The position numbers and the translations under genes were made by a program. DNA of 64,000 nucleotides. It comes from Sceloporus undulatus. Its lineage: Eukaryota > Chordata > Lepidosauria > Squamata > Phrynosomatidae. The notes under the pieces were generated by a model that made no database searches, had not been told where the DNA came from, and was given only the letters and a program-made list of their open reading frames with translations. The DNA is taken from the NCBI RefSeq assembly GCF_019175285.1, contig NC_056527.1, forward strand, positions 20,989,390 to 21,053,389, written 5' to 3'. This document shows, in pieces, positions 40,138 through 51,913 of this stretch (positions within the stretch are counted from its first letter, which is position 1; the number at the start of each line of letters is the position of its first letter).

Positions 40138-43100
40138 GTAGGTTGTTTTCTTCAGAATGCTAGTTGTTGTCCTGAATGAACTTATTTGAATTTCCTCCTT
40201 ATTAAAGGCCATTGGGTTTACTAACAACTTGAATTAAATGTGGAGTCTCCAAGAGCTAGGTATCTCTGCAATTGTGCTGTAGACTCAATTTACAGGTTAG
40301 ATTATATGTTTTTCTTAGTCCATCCTATCATATGAAGTGGAGTGATAGACTGCCTATCATCCATACCTGGATCTTCACCTGGGTCCAGAATGTTCAAATA
40401 AAGCCTACATGCTTACCACCCAATATGTGTAGGCTTAAACTGTAGCTCAGGAAGATGCCTCATACCAAATCAGACCATTGCTCCAAGCTCAGTATGGTCC
40501 ATATTGAGAGAATAGGAGTCTTTCAGTATCATACCCGAAGATGCTAGGGACTGAATTTGGATCTTTTTGCATACAAATCATGTGATCTGCCATTGAACTG
40601 AAGTTCTTCCCAAAACTTTGTTCATTTCTGGATTTTACTGAGAAAACAGACTAAACAGCTTTGGTGTTACATGTGTACTCTGTTGCATTCAGTTGAAACA
40701 TCAAGCCAAATCATGGTTTATGATAGCTGTGCTTTAGTACTCTGAACACAGTCCGAGCTCCCAGACACCATGGAATACATGCTTTAGAGCTGCTTGAGTC
40801 CTTCTCATTCCATATCTTTTCAAGATTCCTTGTCACTTAGTGCATTCAGTATTGAACTTTTGTCAATTGAGACATCACATCAAATCTCATTCAGTGCAGA
40901 CCATAGTTTGCAAATCCATTTAAAACCATGTTTTCCTGATTTTAGGGGCCACCAATTGTCAATTTAGTCATTACAGCAAACCATTATTAAATATCCCTAA
41001 ACAGTAGTTGATGTGATGGTTTGAGCTGAGCCAGAGTGGGTAACCCCCCTCCCTTTCTGTTTTGTTGACAACACTGAACGTCACTAGGACAGTCTTCAAG
41101 CAGTCAGGTGTTTCTTTGCTTCTCTAGGTTACATCTGATGTAACATATTCAGTTCCTGATGTCCCTTCATTCCCTGTGCCCATCAAGTGGGTCTGTCACT
41201 CCACCTGGCATTATCTAAACTAAGGGGCAATTCACATATAATTATTTTACTAAGGCACACGCCTAAGGTATTAAGTGTACACCTACAGTAAGAAAGTGCT
41301 CATCAGCGAGCCAGGATTGTCTGACGCCTAAAGTAAACATGATAGGAAGAGGCCATATTGTGGGTCCCACTGACCTATATCAACACTACAAGAACATAGG
41401 AAGCTGGCTCAGACCAGTTTAGGGCCATCTAGCTCATTGGTGTCAACACTGACTGGCAGGAGCATTCCAGGGTGCTGGGCAGGATTCTTTCCTAGCCCTA
41501 GGAGGAAATGTGGGGGATTGAGTCTGGGACCCTCTGTGTGAAAAGCATGTGCTCCGCCATTGATCTGTGTCTCCTAATCATTAGTTGGCAGGAAAAGCAT
41601 GATGTGACATCACTGCCCTCCCATGTCCCCTTCTCTGGTCTGATAGAGTGATTGAGAGGATATGAATAAGGAGCTGCAAAGCAGAGATGGAAATTGTATA
41701 GTCTGCAGTATGACCCTCAGGATGTTCCTGGAATCCCCTTCCCATTGCCAAAAAGAAATTCTATTGAGAAATGGTCACGTGTACTCCCAAAGGCACTGAG
41801 AAAAATAGTTGGCTTTCCTAAAGGCTATTTTGAATTCCAAGACCAGTTTTATTAGAGAACTATTCTTTTTCTCAAGACCAAAAGTGCAATCAACCAAAGT
41901 CTGGGTGTGTTTATGAAAATGGGATTGCCCCTCCCTCTCCAATTCTGTCCAACCTACCTGTTTTTCTCTCCCAATACTTTCTCAGTAGAAAGATGTGAGT
42001 TGGTGGTACAGTTAGAAGTTGGGAAAGTTGCACTTTTAGTTATAACTGGATATTATGTCTGGGAGCTATAGTCCAAAGCAGTAACATAAAGTTTGATGTG
42101 GTATAATAATAGATCTGAATTTCCATTGAGAAGTGTACAAGAAATTAAAAAACAGACAAAATGTGGTTGACTAATGTTATGGGTTTACATCTATCCACTC
42201 AGTCTGCACGTACTTGTGTATGAATAAAACAGTAACTTTGAAGGGGGGGGGCTTGTATTTTAAGATGATTCTTGTATTCATAGCAGTTGCCAATTTTCAG
42301 AGAAATATTTCCTCCTGGATGTAAGAAAGTGGGATTGCCCCTTTTAAGAAGGAACTGCACCTTGCAGTTTTTTATAGCTACTTGTGCTGAGTGGGTATTG
42401 TGCCTTCCATTTGCAGAGGGGCTTTTGATTGAGACATTATATCTCTATTCTTATCTGCCCAGTCTATTTTAGAAAATCTTCCCCTTTACACATGCACCCT
42501 GCTCCCCCATACAATCTCCGATTGCGGGAAGTGTTGAAAATGTTTGCTTACTTTGTAAGTCCAGACCCGCAACTTTGTGAATTGATCAGCTGGCAGGTTC
42601 CAAGAATGAACAAACAAACGTCAGGTAGACTGATTACGCAAAGCTTGGTTATTATTCCATTAGCCAAGCTGCTGTTGCCAGACAATCAAGTGCAGCTTAA
42701 TACTTTATGGAAGGCTAATCATGGCCTGGAATGGTAACTATTTCCAGGATGCATTGAATGCTTCACATACTGTTCTCCTTTGATCGTTCTACATAAAGAG
42801 TGTTCCTTCTCTTGTGAAGCCTATTTGTTCTGTAGAAGAAGAGAACTTAGGCAATGTTATGGTGTCTCAAGGAAAGTCCCACAGCACATAGTACAGGTTA
42901 ATGGCAGGCTACAAATCTGAGAGCAATAATCCAAAAAAGTAACTTTTCCAACGCTTGGAAAAGGCTTAAGGCTCAATATCAGAAAACATGCATTGAATGC
43001 AGAAGTTTCAGATTCAATCCCAGGCAACCCCTATTCCACTGAAAATACTTGGGGAAGGGGTAGGAAAGCTCTGTGAGGCCTTGGAAAGCCACTGCAAGAA

Positions 43101-46100
43101 CAGATTGCATTTGAGTAGGCAGCTGGTAATAGCTGCATGTTTGGACAGAGCTTAGAAAAGTTACTTATTATAATTGCAACTTGCAAAACCAACCAGCCCA
43201 CATGACCATGGATCATGCTGACTTGGGGATTCTGGGAGTTATAGCACAAAATATAACTCATCCAAGCTATAGGTTTTGTCTAAAGTTTCCATAAAGACAA
43301 CATAGCCAGTGGTCAGGGATTATGGGAATTCTAGGCCAAAACATCAGAAGGGCACCAAGTTACTTTCCTACATGTTCATTTCCATATGTTTTGTTGACAG
43401 ATCTGTTGCTACCTTAAATGGAAATTGTTCATTAAAAATGATCCTGCTTTAACATTCTCACGTCTTATTATTTTTTTTAAATTAGATCAATCCCAAAAAT
43501 GGGCGCTATCAGATTGATTCGGATGTACTCCTGTTTCCCTGGAAGTTAACCTACAGGAATATTGGGACTGACTTTATTCCACGGGGAGCTTTTGGAAAAG
43601 TCTACTTGGCACAAGACACAGAAACCAAAAAACGAATGGCTTGCAAGCTGGTATGCCTCTAACATTTATTTTCCACGTTATCTGTTATATCTTGGGCCCA
43701 TAACACAGGACATTGGATTTCTCTTTGTTCTTTCCCTCCCTCCCTATGTGCATCAAAGGGGAGGCATTAAGAGAATACAAAGAGTACTTTTGATCAAGAT
43801 GTTGGTCCTGATGAAGCTAAGCAGGTCTGGTACTGCTTAGTGTCTGGAAGGGAGACCATTTGGGAATCCCAGGCATATCAACTTGATGTCTGTAGAGAAA
43901 ACAGTGGAGCCACTGCTTGCATGGATTTCTGTCCATACTCTGGCATTTGAAGGACCTGTGGATGTAAAAACATTATATGCATGTGTGATGGATTGTCAGT
44001 TGATGACTGTATAAAGTGAGTGCTCCAAGCCAAATCCTAATAGTTAATAAACGTGTTTTGTTGCAGAAAAAGAAAAAAATGTGTATGTGTGTACACGCAC
44101 AAAAGAAGTTAGAAATAAATGTATGCAATGCATAATCTGGTGTACTAATAAAAGTGTAAATCAGTGTGACAATGCATGATCCATAGGCTCAGATGCCCAC
44201 ATGTGGACCTCTGGGCGTGCTTCTCTGATCTGCTGGCAAGAACAGTCTAACTCAAAAACAGTTTAACTCAATTCAGAATTTGCACCAAACCATGGCTTGT
44301 GTTAAACATCACTTAGAAACCCAAGCAAAGGTTGTGCTTCTAAACAATCTGGGACACCGTGTTTTTCTTTTCTTTTCCATTTCTTTCATCCATTGTCCTA
44401 TTTCTATTGTCCATTAGCCTTTAGAGGCAAAGAGACAACTGCAACCAGTGGTGACAGATGGTTTCTGTGTAAGGAAGGAATGCTGAACTTAGTTGGGGGG
44501 AAGGTGCTCAACACTTGGGCTAACTCCCTTACAGTTAGACTAAAGACTGGAACAGGTACATCATCCCACTGACAGCCACAAATAGATTTCAGTTTTTAGC
44601 CTGAATTGTAGGGGAGTTCAAGGGGCCAAACATTCCACCCTACACTAGGTTCAGTATTACTGTAGACAACACAACAAATTATATTGATCACAAATTGTGG
44701 ACTTCAAATCCACTTCAGGCCATGGCTTTATGATTCTGATTTGCTGGGTTGGATTCCGGTCATATTTTATGAAGCTGGATATCATGCTGAACCACATACA
44801 GTATTTGCTTTCTTTCTCATAGTTTGGCACGGTGTCCGAACTCAGCCTTTTAAGCATAGTGGGAAAGTATGATTAACATGTGAGACTTCCACCCTAAGAA
44901 AGAACCAGAGACCTTGGTGTGTGTTGGGTTTTGCATTGAGCTCACTACATGTAGAGAACTTCAGGCAGTGTGTTAAAAGTCTCAAAAAGTTATCACCAGT
45001 GTTTTGAGAATAATTGACTCATTAGCCAGTATGTATGGGAGGCAGAGAGGCCTTATTTTGGAAATTTTTAAAGCCTAGAAAATTATGTATGTTTGCAAAG
45101 AAGGGAAGTCTTGTAGGTTACATGGCTCCATGTTTTAAACTAGAAATATACCAGTGCATTTAAAAAAAAACAAAAAACTTTCATGCCATTTGCATGATTT
45201 ACTCAAATGTAGCCACAAAATAACTGCTTGACTATGTATTCCATCATCATCTAACAGGTTTGATGAACAGTTTCAGTTTTCCTTTCTAATATCATGGCGG
45301 TGGTGGCGAATGCTTTAGCTGGTGGCTCTCATGTCAGTGCAACAGTGAATCAACTCTGGATATTAATGTGAATTTCAAATGAGCTATCTGCAGTGTTGAA
45401 CTTTGCCTACCAAATAGGATCAACACCTTAGATAGTTTCTTTAAAGTTTAGACTAAACCAGGAATGGATTTATTCTCCCATTGACATCAGAGCCACTAGC
45501 CACCACTATATGCAGTGTGACTGACAAAAATCCCTCTTTCTCCCCTCAGCAAAGAAAGCTGAAGCAGGTGTTTAGGTAATGGACACAATCAGACACATAG
45601 TTTACAAAAATAACTTTTTGCACTGCAACTCACAGAAACCATAGCCAAGATGGCCACTTGACCTATAATCCCCCAAAATTATTGTGTCCAAGCTTTGATC
45701 AAGCCATCTGTCCATCCAGCACCCAAACAAGCCATAGCTTTTTCCTTGGGCTCTCCAATGGCCTTTGGATTCTGGTGGATGAGTGGAGGTGCTCATAGCA
45801 ATTTATTCCCAATTCAAGTAACTCTCTTCCTCTGTTTATGCTACATTGGCAGCTTATTGCCCCCTTTCCTTTCTGCAGTATTCCCCAAAATTTGTGAGCC
45901 TTTTTATCTGCTTTGCCTGCCTTACCTTAAGGGTAGAAGCCACGTAACTCTCCAAATATTGTTAGAGTGAAATTCCCACCATTGTTTACCGCTGGCTATG
46001 CTGGATAGGGCTGCTGGGATTTGCAGTCCTACAGCATCTGGAAGGCTACATGATTCCTACTCTTGTCTTATTTGTAGTTCCCTTCCCTTATCTTTGCGCT

Positions 46101-49100
46101 GTCTACTCAAGAGCGTTATTTGGAGTGGGGATTAACACCTCATCAGTACAGATTCAACCTGAGGGCCTTATGTGAAGATATGTCATAATCTTTGTTCTGC
46201 TGATGTCCCTTAATCTGCCTGTGTTTTGGCACCTTAGGTCCCAGTGGAACAGTTTAAACCATCAGACGTTGAAATCCAGGCCTGCTTCCGTCACGAGAAT
46301 ATTGCTGAACTTTATGGAGCCATCTTGTGGGATGAGACGATCCATCTCTTCATGGAAGCAGGAGAAGGAGGCTCTGTCCTGGAGAAAGTGGAAAGCTGTG
46401 GACCTATGAGAGAATTTGAGATCATCTGGGTGACAAAGCATATCCTCAAAGGGCTGGAGTTTCTTCACTCAAAAAGGGTTATACATCAGGATATAAAACG
46501 TAAGGCTTTTGAAGTGCTGTTTCATTCTTTATTTCAGTAACATGCTTAGTGTTAAAAGTCTTCCATGTATCCTTCAGATATGTTGGATTACAACTGCCAT
46601 CTTCCCCAGATAGCATGGAATTATGGTCCAGCATATCTGGAGGGCACCATGTTAGAGAAGGCTTTTACATCTTGTCTTTATATTATATGTTAGCTGCTAA
46701 TAAAAACCATCACATTTTTTTTCAGTACAGAGTTTTTATGGACTACAGCCCACTTCATCCAATGCATGGATTTGCCTGAGTTGGAGATTATCTGGGCTCT
46801 AGTCCACAAAAGCTTGTGCCAAATAAAACTTGTTAGCCTTTAAGGTGCTGCAAGAAGTTTTGTTTATTTAAATAACTCAGATGTAATGAGTGAGTGAGGT
46901 TTGGAGGAATCTCTAGACTTCCAGATGTTGCTGGACTGCAATTCCCATGCTGGCTGGGGTATTCTGGAATTTGTAGTCCAAAAAGTCACTTTTTAAAGTT
47001 CTTCCCCCAGAACTTGGCAGGCACCTGCCCACCAACTCACATGATTGCTAAGCAAAAAAGGGGAAATTCCCAAAGAGGAGGTTTTATTTACCTGGGTGGA
47101 ATGTCCGTGGCTGCCTTCCATACCCCCCCCCCCCCTTTGCCACAGTGTGTTTGCTGTGTTAAGGTGAAATGTTGAGGCTTTCTTCTCCACAGTCTAAAGC
47201 TGTCTTTCATAACCCTTTGTTTATAGCAAGCAACATTGTTTTCATGTCAACTAAAGCAGTTCTGGTAGACTTCGGCCTGAGTGTTCAAATGACAGAAGAT
47301 ATATACTATCCCAAGGAACTCAGAGGAACAGAGGTAAGAGAGCCTGGATGTGCAAAGACAACCCAGTTGCTCTTTCATTTGTGCCATTATCATTATATAT
47401 CAGAGGTGGGCAAGACTTGGGCATTCCGGGAGGCTCATGAGTATGCAACTATTTTTTTTCCAGTCCTTAGACATCTAGTGCACCCTTCCCTTTGGGGGAT
47501 CCTGCTGCCGCCACAAAGATACCCTTTCCCTGGCGCAAAAAGGAGCGGTTCTCTGCTGCTCCTTTTTGCGCCAGGAAAAGACCAGGTTGAGGGCATGGCA
47601 TGCAGTTGCCACAATCCCAACCCGGCGAGCAAAGGGACAGGCAAAAGCTGCTCCTTCAGGGCGGTCTGTTTTGCCTCTTTGTCTTTCCTTATCCTTTGGG
47701 TGCTCCTCCATCACATGGTTTGATGTAGGTCACCAAGTCTGACTTGAAAGCAAACTGTGGTTTAGGGGGTGGGGCCCTGGTGCTGTGGGATGCCAGCTTC
47801 TATCATCCCCAGCCAGCATGGCCAGTAGTCGTGTGTGATGGGATCAGCTAATCCTACTCTGTAGGATATGTAGCCATTCCTCAAGTGCAAGCTGTAATAA
47901 ATGAACCTACAACCTAGGCACCTCTTGATAAGTCATTTCAGTCTGCAGTGGGATAGCCAACCTGGCACCATCCAGGTCGTCCTGCAGCTCCCATAATCCT
48001 TGACAGTGCTGCTTGTTGCTTAAAAGAGTTAGTGTCTAAAATGTCTAGATAAGCACCAGACTGTTTATCCCTACCAAACTGAATGCACCTAACATACATA
48101 ATTTTCTCTTCACCAGATGTAAGTAGCCTGTATGAACATGACTAGTTAGCCTGTATGATTTCTGATTTTGCATCACCCCATCAAGACATAAGAGAGCTTA
48201 TATTTACCAGCTCTTTTCTGCCCCGCCTCTGGCCTATGTCTGTCTCATTGAGACTTTGCAAAGCTGGAAGTTCTGAGAATAGCTCCCTCAGGAATCACTT
48301 GCTCATAGAATAGTCAAGGTCAAATTTTCTTCTCGATCCTTTTGGCAGATTTACATGAGCCCAGAAGTAATACTCTGCCGTGGACACACTACGGAAGCTG
48401 ATATCTACAGCCTGGGAACAACCATCATCCACATGCAGACTGGCATCCCGCCATGGGTGAATCGATATCCTCGTGCAGCATACCCCTCCTACCTTTATAT
48501 AGTAAGCATGAACTTGGGTTGGTTGGCCAATGGTGCTGCAGAGGCTGAACTGCCAAGGAACAGCCTTTAGAGCAGTTTGTTTATTAATTAATTAATTAAA
48601 ATTCTCTTCTCAAAGGTGCATCAATACCTTTCTTCCTCCGCATAGCAGGAAATTGGCTCCTGTACCTCTGCTCTAACCACTACACTACATTGTGACTCAT
48701 ACAGTTTTGCCCATTTAGGCATTTGGGTCTCCTGGGGGCATCTAGTTGAACCCATTTTGAAAAAGAATGCTGAATTAACAGAGGAAACTATTATGCCAGG
48801 TCATGCCATTGGTTCATGTAAGCAAGTATTATCTACTCTGACTGGCAGCAGCTGCCCAGGCTCTCAGACCAAGTTCTTTCCTATCATCAGTTGCTGATTC
48901 CAAGACTTGAATTTTCCAAGGTCTAAGAGATAGTAGGCAAACCCATGATTGTTTGGATTTGTCAGACCTTTCTTGATTTTTTGAAGACCACATGTGAGTG
49001 ACAACAGGGATAGTTTGCTGTAGATATAGAACCAGGTCTCACAATTATTATTTTTTAATTAAAAGAAACTGTAGAGGGACTCCATGTGGAGGATTTGTTC

Positions 49101-51671
49101 CAGTGTGGGGTGCCAGGATCATTCATTTGTGATTCCCCAACTGCATTCTGAATTGGTATAGACCAAGCACAGATTTAGCCATGTGGTGAGAGCAAAGTGC
49201 TGCACCTGCAGGTCTAAGAAGGAAGTTAGAATGTTGCTGAACTCCCACTATGCCTTTTTCATTCCCATTTTGGTAAACCATTGCAGAGTTGTGGAAGTAT
49301 GAATAAGAGGAACAATTATGCTTCTTTATCTTTGATCTGAGTGGGAGGGAAATGGAGAATGCAAGCCACAAAGTTCACAGACATGCTGGAAGAGGAACTC
49401 TGATGTAATGAGCTCAAATATCTATGCTCTCTCAGGATCTTAGGATTTGAAAATCAGAGCTAGAAGCATAATCTGTACTTCTACAGTTTTGAGAACAGCA
49501 AGACGATGAGCTAAAGCACAAATAGAGGATTTTCTTCCAGAACAAAGCAAAGTCCTGTGCAGACTTTTTCTTCCTCAAACCAGACTGAAAATCTATATTG
49601 TGAAACTCAACTGTAACACAGTTTTGGGTGTGTGTAGAGGCTGTACCACATTGTCAATACTCAAAACAAAATCCTTGCAGAAATAAACTCACATTTATTT
49701 CTTGCTCACTCACATCCCCATTGTTCCCTTTTCACCTCCAAAACTAGGTCACCCTCTTACAGTTACGTGTTTGTTTCTCCAAAATTATGGATTTAGTTTT
49801 GCAGACCTTTGGGTGAACTTGATGTTGGTTTTTCTGGTTTGCTGTTTTAGTGGGAAACTGGCTAAGTTTCTAGTTTTCCCGTGTGTCTACAGTGCAGCAA
49901 CAGGGTGGCAACCCTCCAAACAATGAGTCAGGTAGAGGAAATTCCTTGGGCGGTAACATTGTAATACACACACACACACACACGGGGCAGCTCTCAAAAC
50001 TGTTCTCCCTTTTGCTGATGTTATGTTAAAAGCTGCTTCTCTTTTGATCCTTTTGGTAGATCCATAAGCAAGCTCCACCGCTAGAGGACATCTCAGAAGA
50101 CTGCAGCCCTAGCATGAGACGGTTTCTGGAAGCTGCCCTTGAAAGAAACCCAAACCAGAGACCCTCTGCTACAGAACTCCTCAAACATGAGGCCTTGCAC
50201 CCACCGAGAGAAGAGCAGCCACGGTGTCAGAGCCTGGATTCAGCTCTCTTTGAAAGGAAGCGTTTGCTGGCAAGGCAGGAGCTTGAGCTGCCTGAGAACA
50301 TTGATGGTACTACATTTACTCTCCTACCTCTGACTCAAGTGTGGGGAACTTGTGGCTTGTCTGATGCTATGGGTTTCAGCTCCCAGAAGCCCCAGCCTGT
50401 ATAATAGGTAGTAAGGAATGATGGAGCAGGAGTCTAATAACATCTGGGTAGACCAAAGCTTGTTCCACCCTTCTGTAATCAATAAAGATGAAGCTACAGA
50501 GCCTTCCTGCAAAAGAATGCCAGGCAGAATTTTATCAGGGTTGAGGTCACATTTGAAGCTCTTAGCAGAAATCCCATTGACCTCCCTAGAGAATCAGACT
50601 TTAGCTTACATTCTGTAATTCCTGTGAAATCAATTCCATGGTAAATTCACATCATCATTATCCAGGAAGTGTTGGAACTTCCAGAGTTGTGAAGTAATTT
50701 TTCTCCAATGCCTGACATATCATATCTCTGTCCCCAGCCTAAAATACACTTTGCAGGAAGACAACAGGAACCCAAAGTTAAAACAAAACTGGTTTTTGAA
50801 TGCATTGTTTGGAATGAATTACTTAATTTCAGCTCACACTCACATAAGATCAAGCTATAGACTAAATTGCATTCAAGCTTCACACACACAGTGGTTGGAA
50901 AATTTGCTAACATTTTTTGACTGTCCAGGGATTTCATCTTTAAATCAAGTTACTACAGTCTGGTAAAATCTTGTGTAGTGTGCAATCCACTGCATGTTGG
51001 TGTGGAAGTAAGTATGCTGGGAAATAACTTTCAAATAAATACTGTGGACTTTCTTCCCAGTAATTTAGGATTGCAGCCAACATTATTTGTAGGTTAGTAG
51101 TCACTAGTGGACTATAGCTAGTGGATCACTTCACTCCCTAGTCCAGCCTTTGGCCCTTCACGAGTGGTTTTAGCTTTCCACTTCCCATTAGATCCACCCA
51201 GCATGGCCAATAAGGGATCATAGGAGTTCTCGTCCAAAATATCCAGAGGACCAAAAGTTCCTCACCTGTGTTTTATTATATCCTTTCCAAGGTGTGGGCC
51301 CCCAGAACTATACACAGCAGTGTAGGGTTCACTATTGTCGCCACTTGTCACAATTCACCTCCTTTGATCAAACTTGACTTGTTTTGCAGCAAAGGTTGGT
51401 TACTACCTGATGATGGTGATGATGATAATGATGATAACTCAGAAGAAGCACATTTAGTCAATATAAGTGGGAACAGAACAAAATCAGTACTAGTCACCTC
51501 TTATAAAAAGGGGCTAAAATATAATATTCTGATCTTTTTTATGTTTTAAAACCATCTTCCTTCTTAGATTCCTCAAGCCTTGGGATTACTGAAGAATCAG
51601 AACTGCTAAAGAGACAACGATCACTGTACATTGACCTTGGAGCACTGGCTGGCTATTTTAACATAGTCTGA
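39802..51671 (+). CDS. MAP3K8: MAP3K8 (Tpl2/COT) serine/threonine MAP kinase kinase kinase, seven coding exons
   Basis: Joined exons 39802-40137, 43486-43650, 46238-46499, 47227-47333, 48349-48501, 50060-50306 and 51568-51671 give 1374 bases: 457 residues plus stop. All junctions are GT-AG and the phases agree. The kinase phosphorylates MEK1/2 downstream of Toll-like and TNF receptors and is held with NF-kB1 p105 and ABIN2 in the cytoplasm. Visible marks: M1 and M30 (the two known starts), the unusual Pro144 in the glycine-rich loop (PRGAFGKV), Lys166, catalytic HQD at 250-252 (human HHD), DFG at 269-271, activation-loop Thr289 (human T290), SPE at 294-296, and 14-3-3/regulatory Ser399 and Ser442 (human S400, S443). 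The start context is strong (G at -3 and +4). The protein stops after GYFNIV, nine residues before the human end, and lacks one Val at the first junction. Human comparisons are from memory. Confidence 0.97.
40446..40605 (-). mobile_element. Old tRNA-derived SINE
   Basis: GAAGATGCCTCATACCAAAT, CAGACCATTGCTCCAAGCTC and the tRNA-like part GGGACTGAATTTGGATCTTT, ATTGAACTGA (reverse-strand B and A boxes). It is heavily diverged. Confidence 0.55.
41393..41578 (-). mobile_element. Old tRNA-derived SINE
   Basis: AACATAGGAAGCTGGCTCAG, GGCCATCTAGCTCATTGGTG, ACACTGACTGGCAGGAGCAT and the tRNA-like GATTGAGTCTGGGACCCTCT with GTGCTCCGCCATTGATCTG. Same family as 40446. Confidence 0.6.
42970..43160 (+). mobile_element. 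Old tRNA-derived SINE
   Basis: ACATGCATTGAATGCAGAAG and TTCAGATTCAATCCCAGGCA are the tRNA-like anticodon and B-box portions of the same family in + orientation; the body is worn. Confidence 0.45.
43486..43650 (+). CDS. MAP3K8: MAP3K8 exon 3 (codons 113-167)
   Basis: Acceptor AAATTAG and donor GTATGC, phase 0 at both ends, 55 codons. It encodes the start of the kinase domain: [12 protein letters not shown], the glycine-loop segment [13 protein letters not shown] and the ATP-binding lysine in MACKL (Lys166). Confidence 0.96.
43651..46237 (+). other. MAP3K8 intron 3
   Basis: 2587-base intron, GTATGC...CACCTTAG. A 5S-derived SINE fragment lies near the left side, and a MITE-like GAAATTCCCACCATTG piece at about 45950-46060. 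Confidence 0.85.
43800..43905 (+). mobile_element. 5S-rRNA-derived SINE fragment
   Basis: GATGAAGCTAAGCAGGTCTG, TGTCTGGAAGGGAGACCATT and TGGGAATCCCAGG follow the 3' half of 5S rRNA in + orientation with substitutions. Confidence 0.6.
46238..46499 (+). CDS. MAP3K8: MAP3K8 exon 4 (codons 168-254)
   Basis: Acceptor CACCTTAG and donor GTAAGG; starts in phase 0 and ends in phase 1. It encodes the N-lobe to C-lobe transition with [20 protein letters not shown] (alpha-C region), the hinge around [11 protein letters not shown], and the catalytic loop VIHQDIK. Confidence 0.97.
46500..47226 (+). other. MAP3K8 intron 4
   Basis: 727-base intron, GTAAGG...TTATAG. It contains an inverted copy of the AAAGGGATCTTG repeat (about 46730-46850), a MITE-like CAGATGTTGCTGGACTGCAA fragment (about 46920-46985) and a C run at 47126-47137. 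Confidence 0.85.
47227..47333 (+). CDS. MAP3K8: MAP3K8 exon 5 (codons 255-290)
   Basis: Acceptor TTTATAG and donor GTAAGA; begins by completing a Pro codon (C|CA) and ends in phase 0. It encodes [19 protein letters not shown] with the DFG motif and the activation segment up to ELRGTE, with the regulatory threonine at residue 289. Confidence 0.96.
47334..48348 (+). other. MAP3K8 intron 5
   Basis: 1015-base intron, GTAAGA...TTGGCAG. A strong hairpin lies at 47525-47578. The rest is unique. Confidence 0.85.
47525..47578. repeat. Strong intronic hairpin
   Basis: TTTCCCTGGCGCAAAAAGG plus AGC pairs with GCTCCTTTTTGCGCCAGG plus AAA: a 21-bp stem with one bulged C and an 11-base loop. It may be the core of a small DNA transposon; no clean outer ends were found. 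Confidence 0.75.
48349..48501 (+). CDS. MAP3K8: MAP3K8 exon 6 (codons 291-341)
   Basis: Acceptor TTTTGGCAG and donor GTAAGC, phase 0 both ends, 51 codons. It encodes [13 protein letters not shown], the SPE motif that stands for APE, followed by [17 protein letters not shown] and the PPWV segment of the kinase C-lobe. Confidence 0.97.
48502..50059 (+). other. MAP3K8 intron 6
   Basis: 1558-base intron, GTAAGC...TTGGTAG. It contains tRNA-SINE fragments near 48610-48700 and 48793-48935 and a (CA)n run at 49967-49983. Confidence 0.85.
48793..48935 (-). mobile_element. Old tRNA-derived SINE fragment
   Basis: CATTGGTTCATGTAAGCAAG, TATTATCTACTCTGACTGGC and AGCAGCTGCCCAGGCTCTCA match the body of the SINE at 41393. 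The tRNA part is not preserved. Confidence 0.5.
50060..50306 (+). CDS. MAP3K8: MAP3K8 exon 7 (codons 342-423)
   Basis: Acceptor TTTTGGTAG and donor G|GTACTA; phase 0 start, phase 1 end. It encodes the end of the kinase domain ([20 protein letters not shown]) and the start of the regulatory tail, [16 protein letters not shown], with the conserved serine (399, human S400) used for 14-3-3 binding. Confidence 0.95.
50307..51567 (+). other. MAP3K8 intron 7
   Basis: 1261-base intron, GTACTA...CTTCTTAG. It has a GATGATGATAATGATGAT microsatellite-like tract at about 51411-51436. No repeats of note. Confidence 0.85.
51568..51671 (+). CDS. MAP3K8: MAP3K8 exon 8, terminal coding part (codons 424-457 and stop)
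   Basis: Acceptor CCTTCTTAG; completes an Asp codon (G|AT). It encodes [18 protein letters not shown] and ALAGYFNIV, then TGA at 51669. In the human protein nine more residues (RGPPTLEYG, from memory) follow the equivalent valine. The following bases do not resemble that tail strongly. The degron region reported in the human tail (roughly 435-457) is retained. Confidence 0.94.
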
Positions 51672-51913
51672 GGACTGATGCTACAAGATTATGAAAAGAT
51701 CTGTCATGCTGGATGGAAGGAGATAAATTACCTCAGTTTATTTGAAGAAAAAGAAGAGTGCAATACTTTTTATCACTTGAAGAATTTTATAAAGTAAAAT
51801 CTTTCTGAAACGCTAACAAAACAACAAGAGAATGTTCTTGTTCTAGGTAAAATGTTGATTTTGGCATATGATATGTGACTCATGTTCAGTCCGTATTGAG
51901 TGTGTATGTGGAA

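Larger units (their letters stand above)
40138..43485 (+). other. MAP3K8 intron 2
   Basis: 3348-base intron, GTAGGT...AAATTAG. It holds three diverged tRNA-derived SINE fragments and no young MITE or LINE, in contrast to intron 1. Confidence 0.85.

Noticed and set aside
47169-47723. Long frame containing the MAP3K8 DFG motif
   Set aside because: Only 47227-47333 is exon; the frame continues by chance into intron 5.
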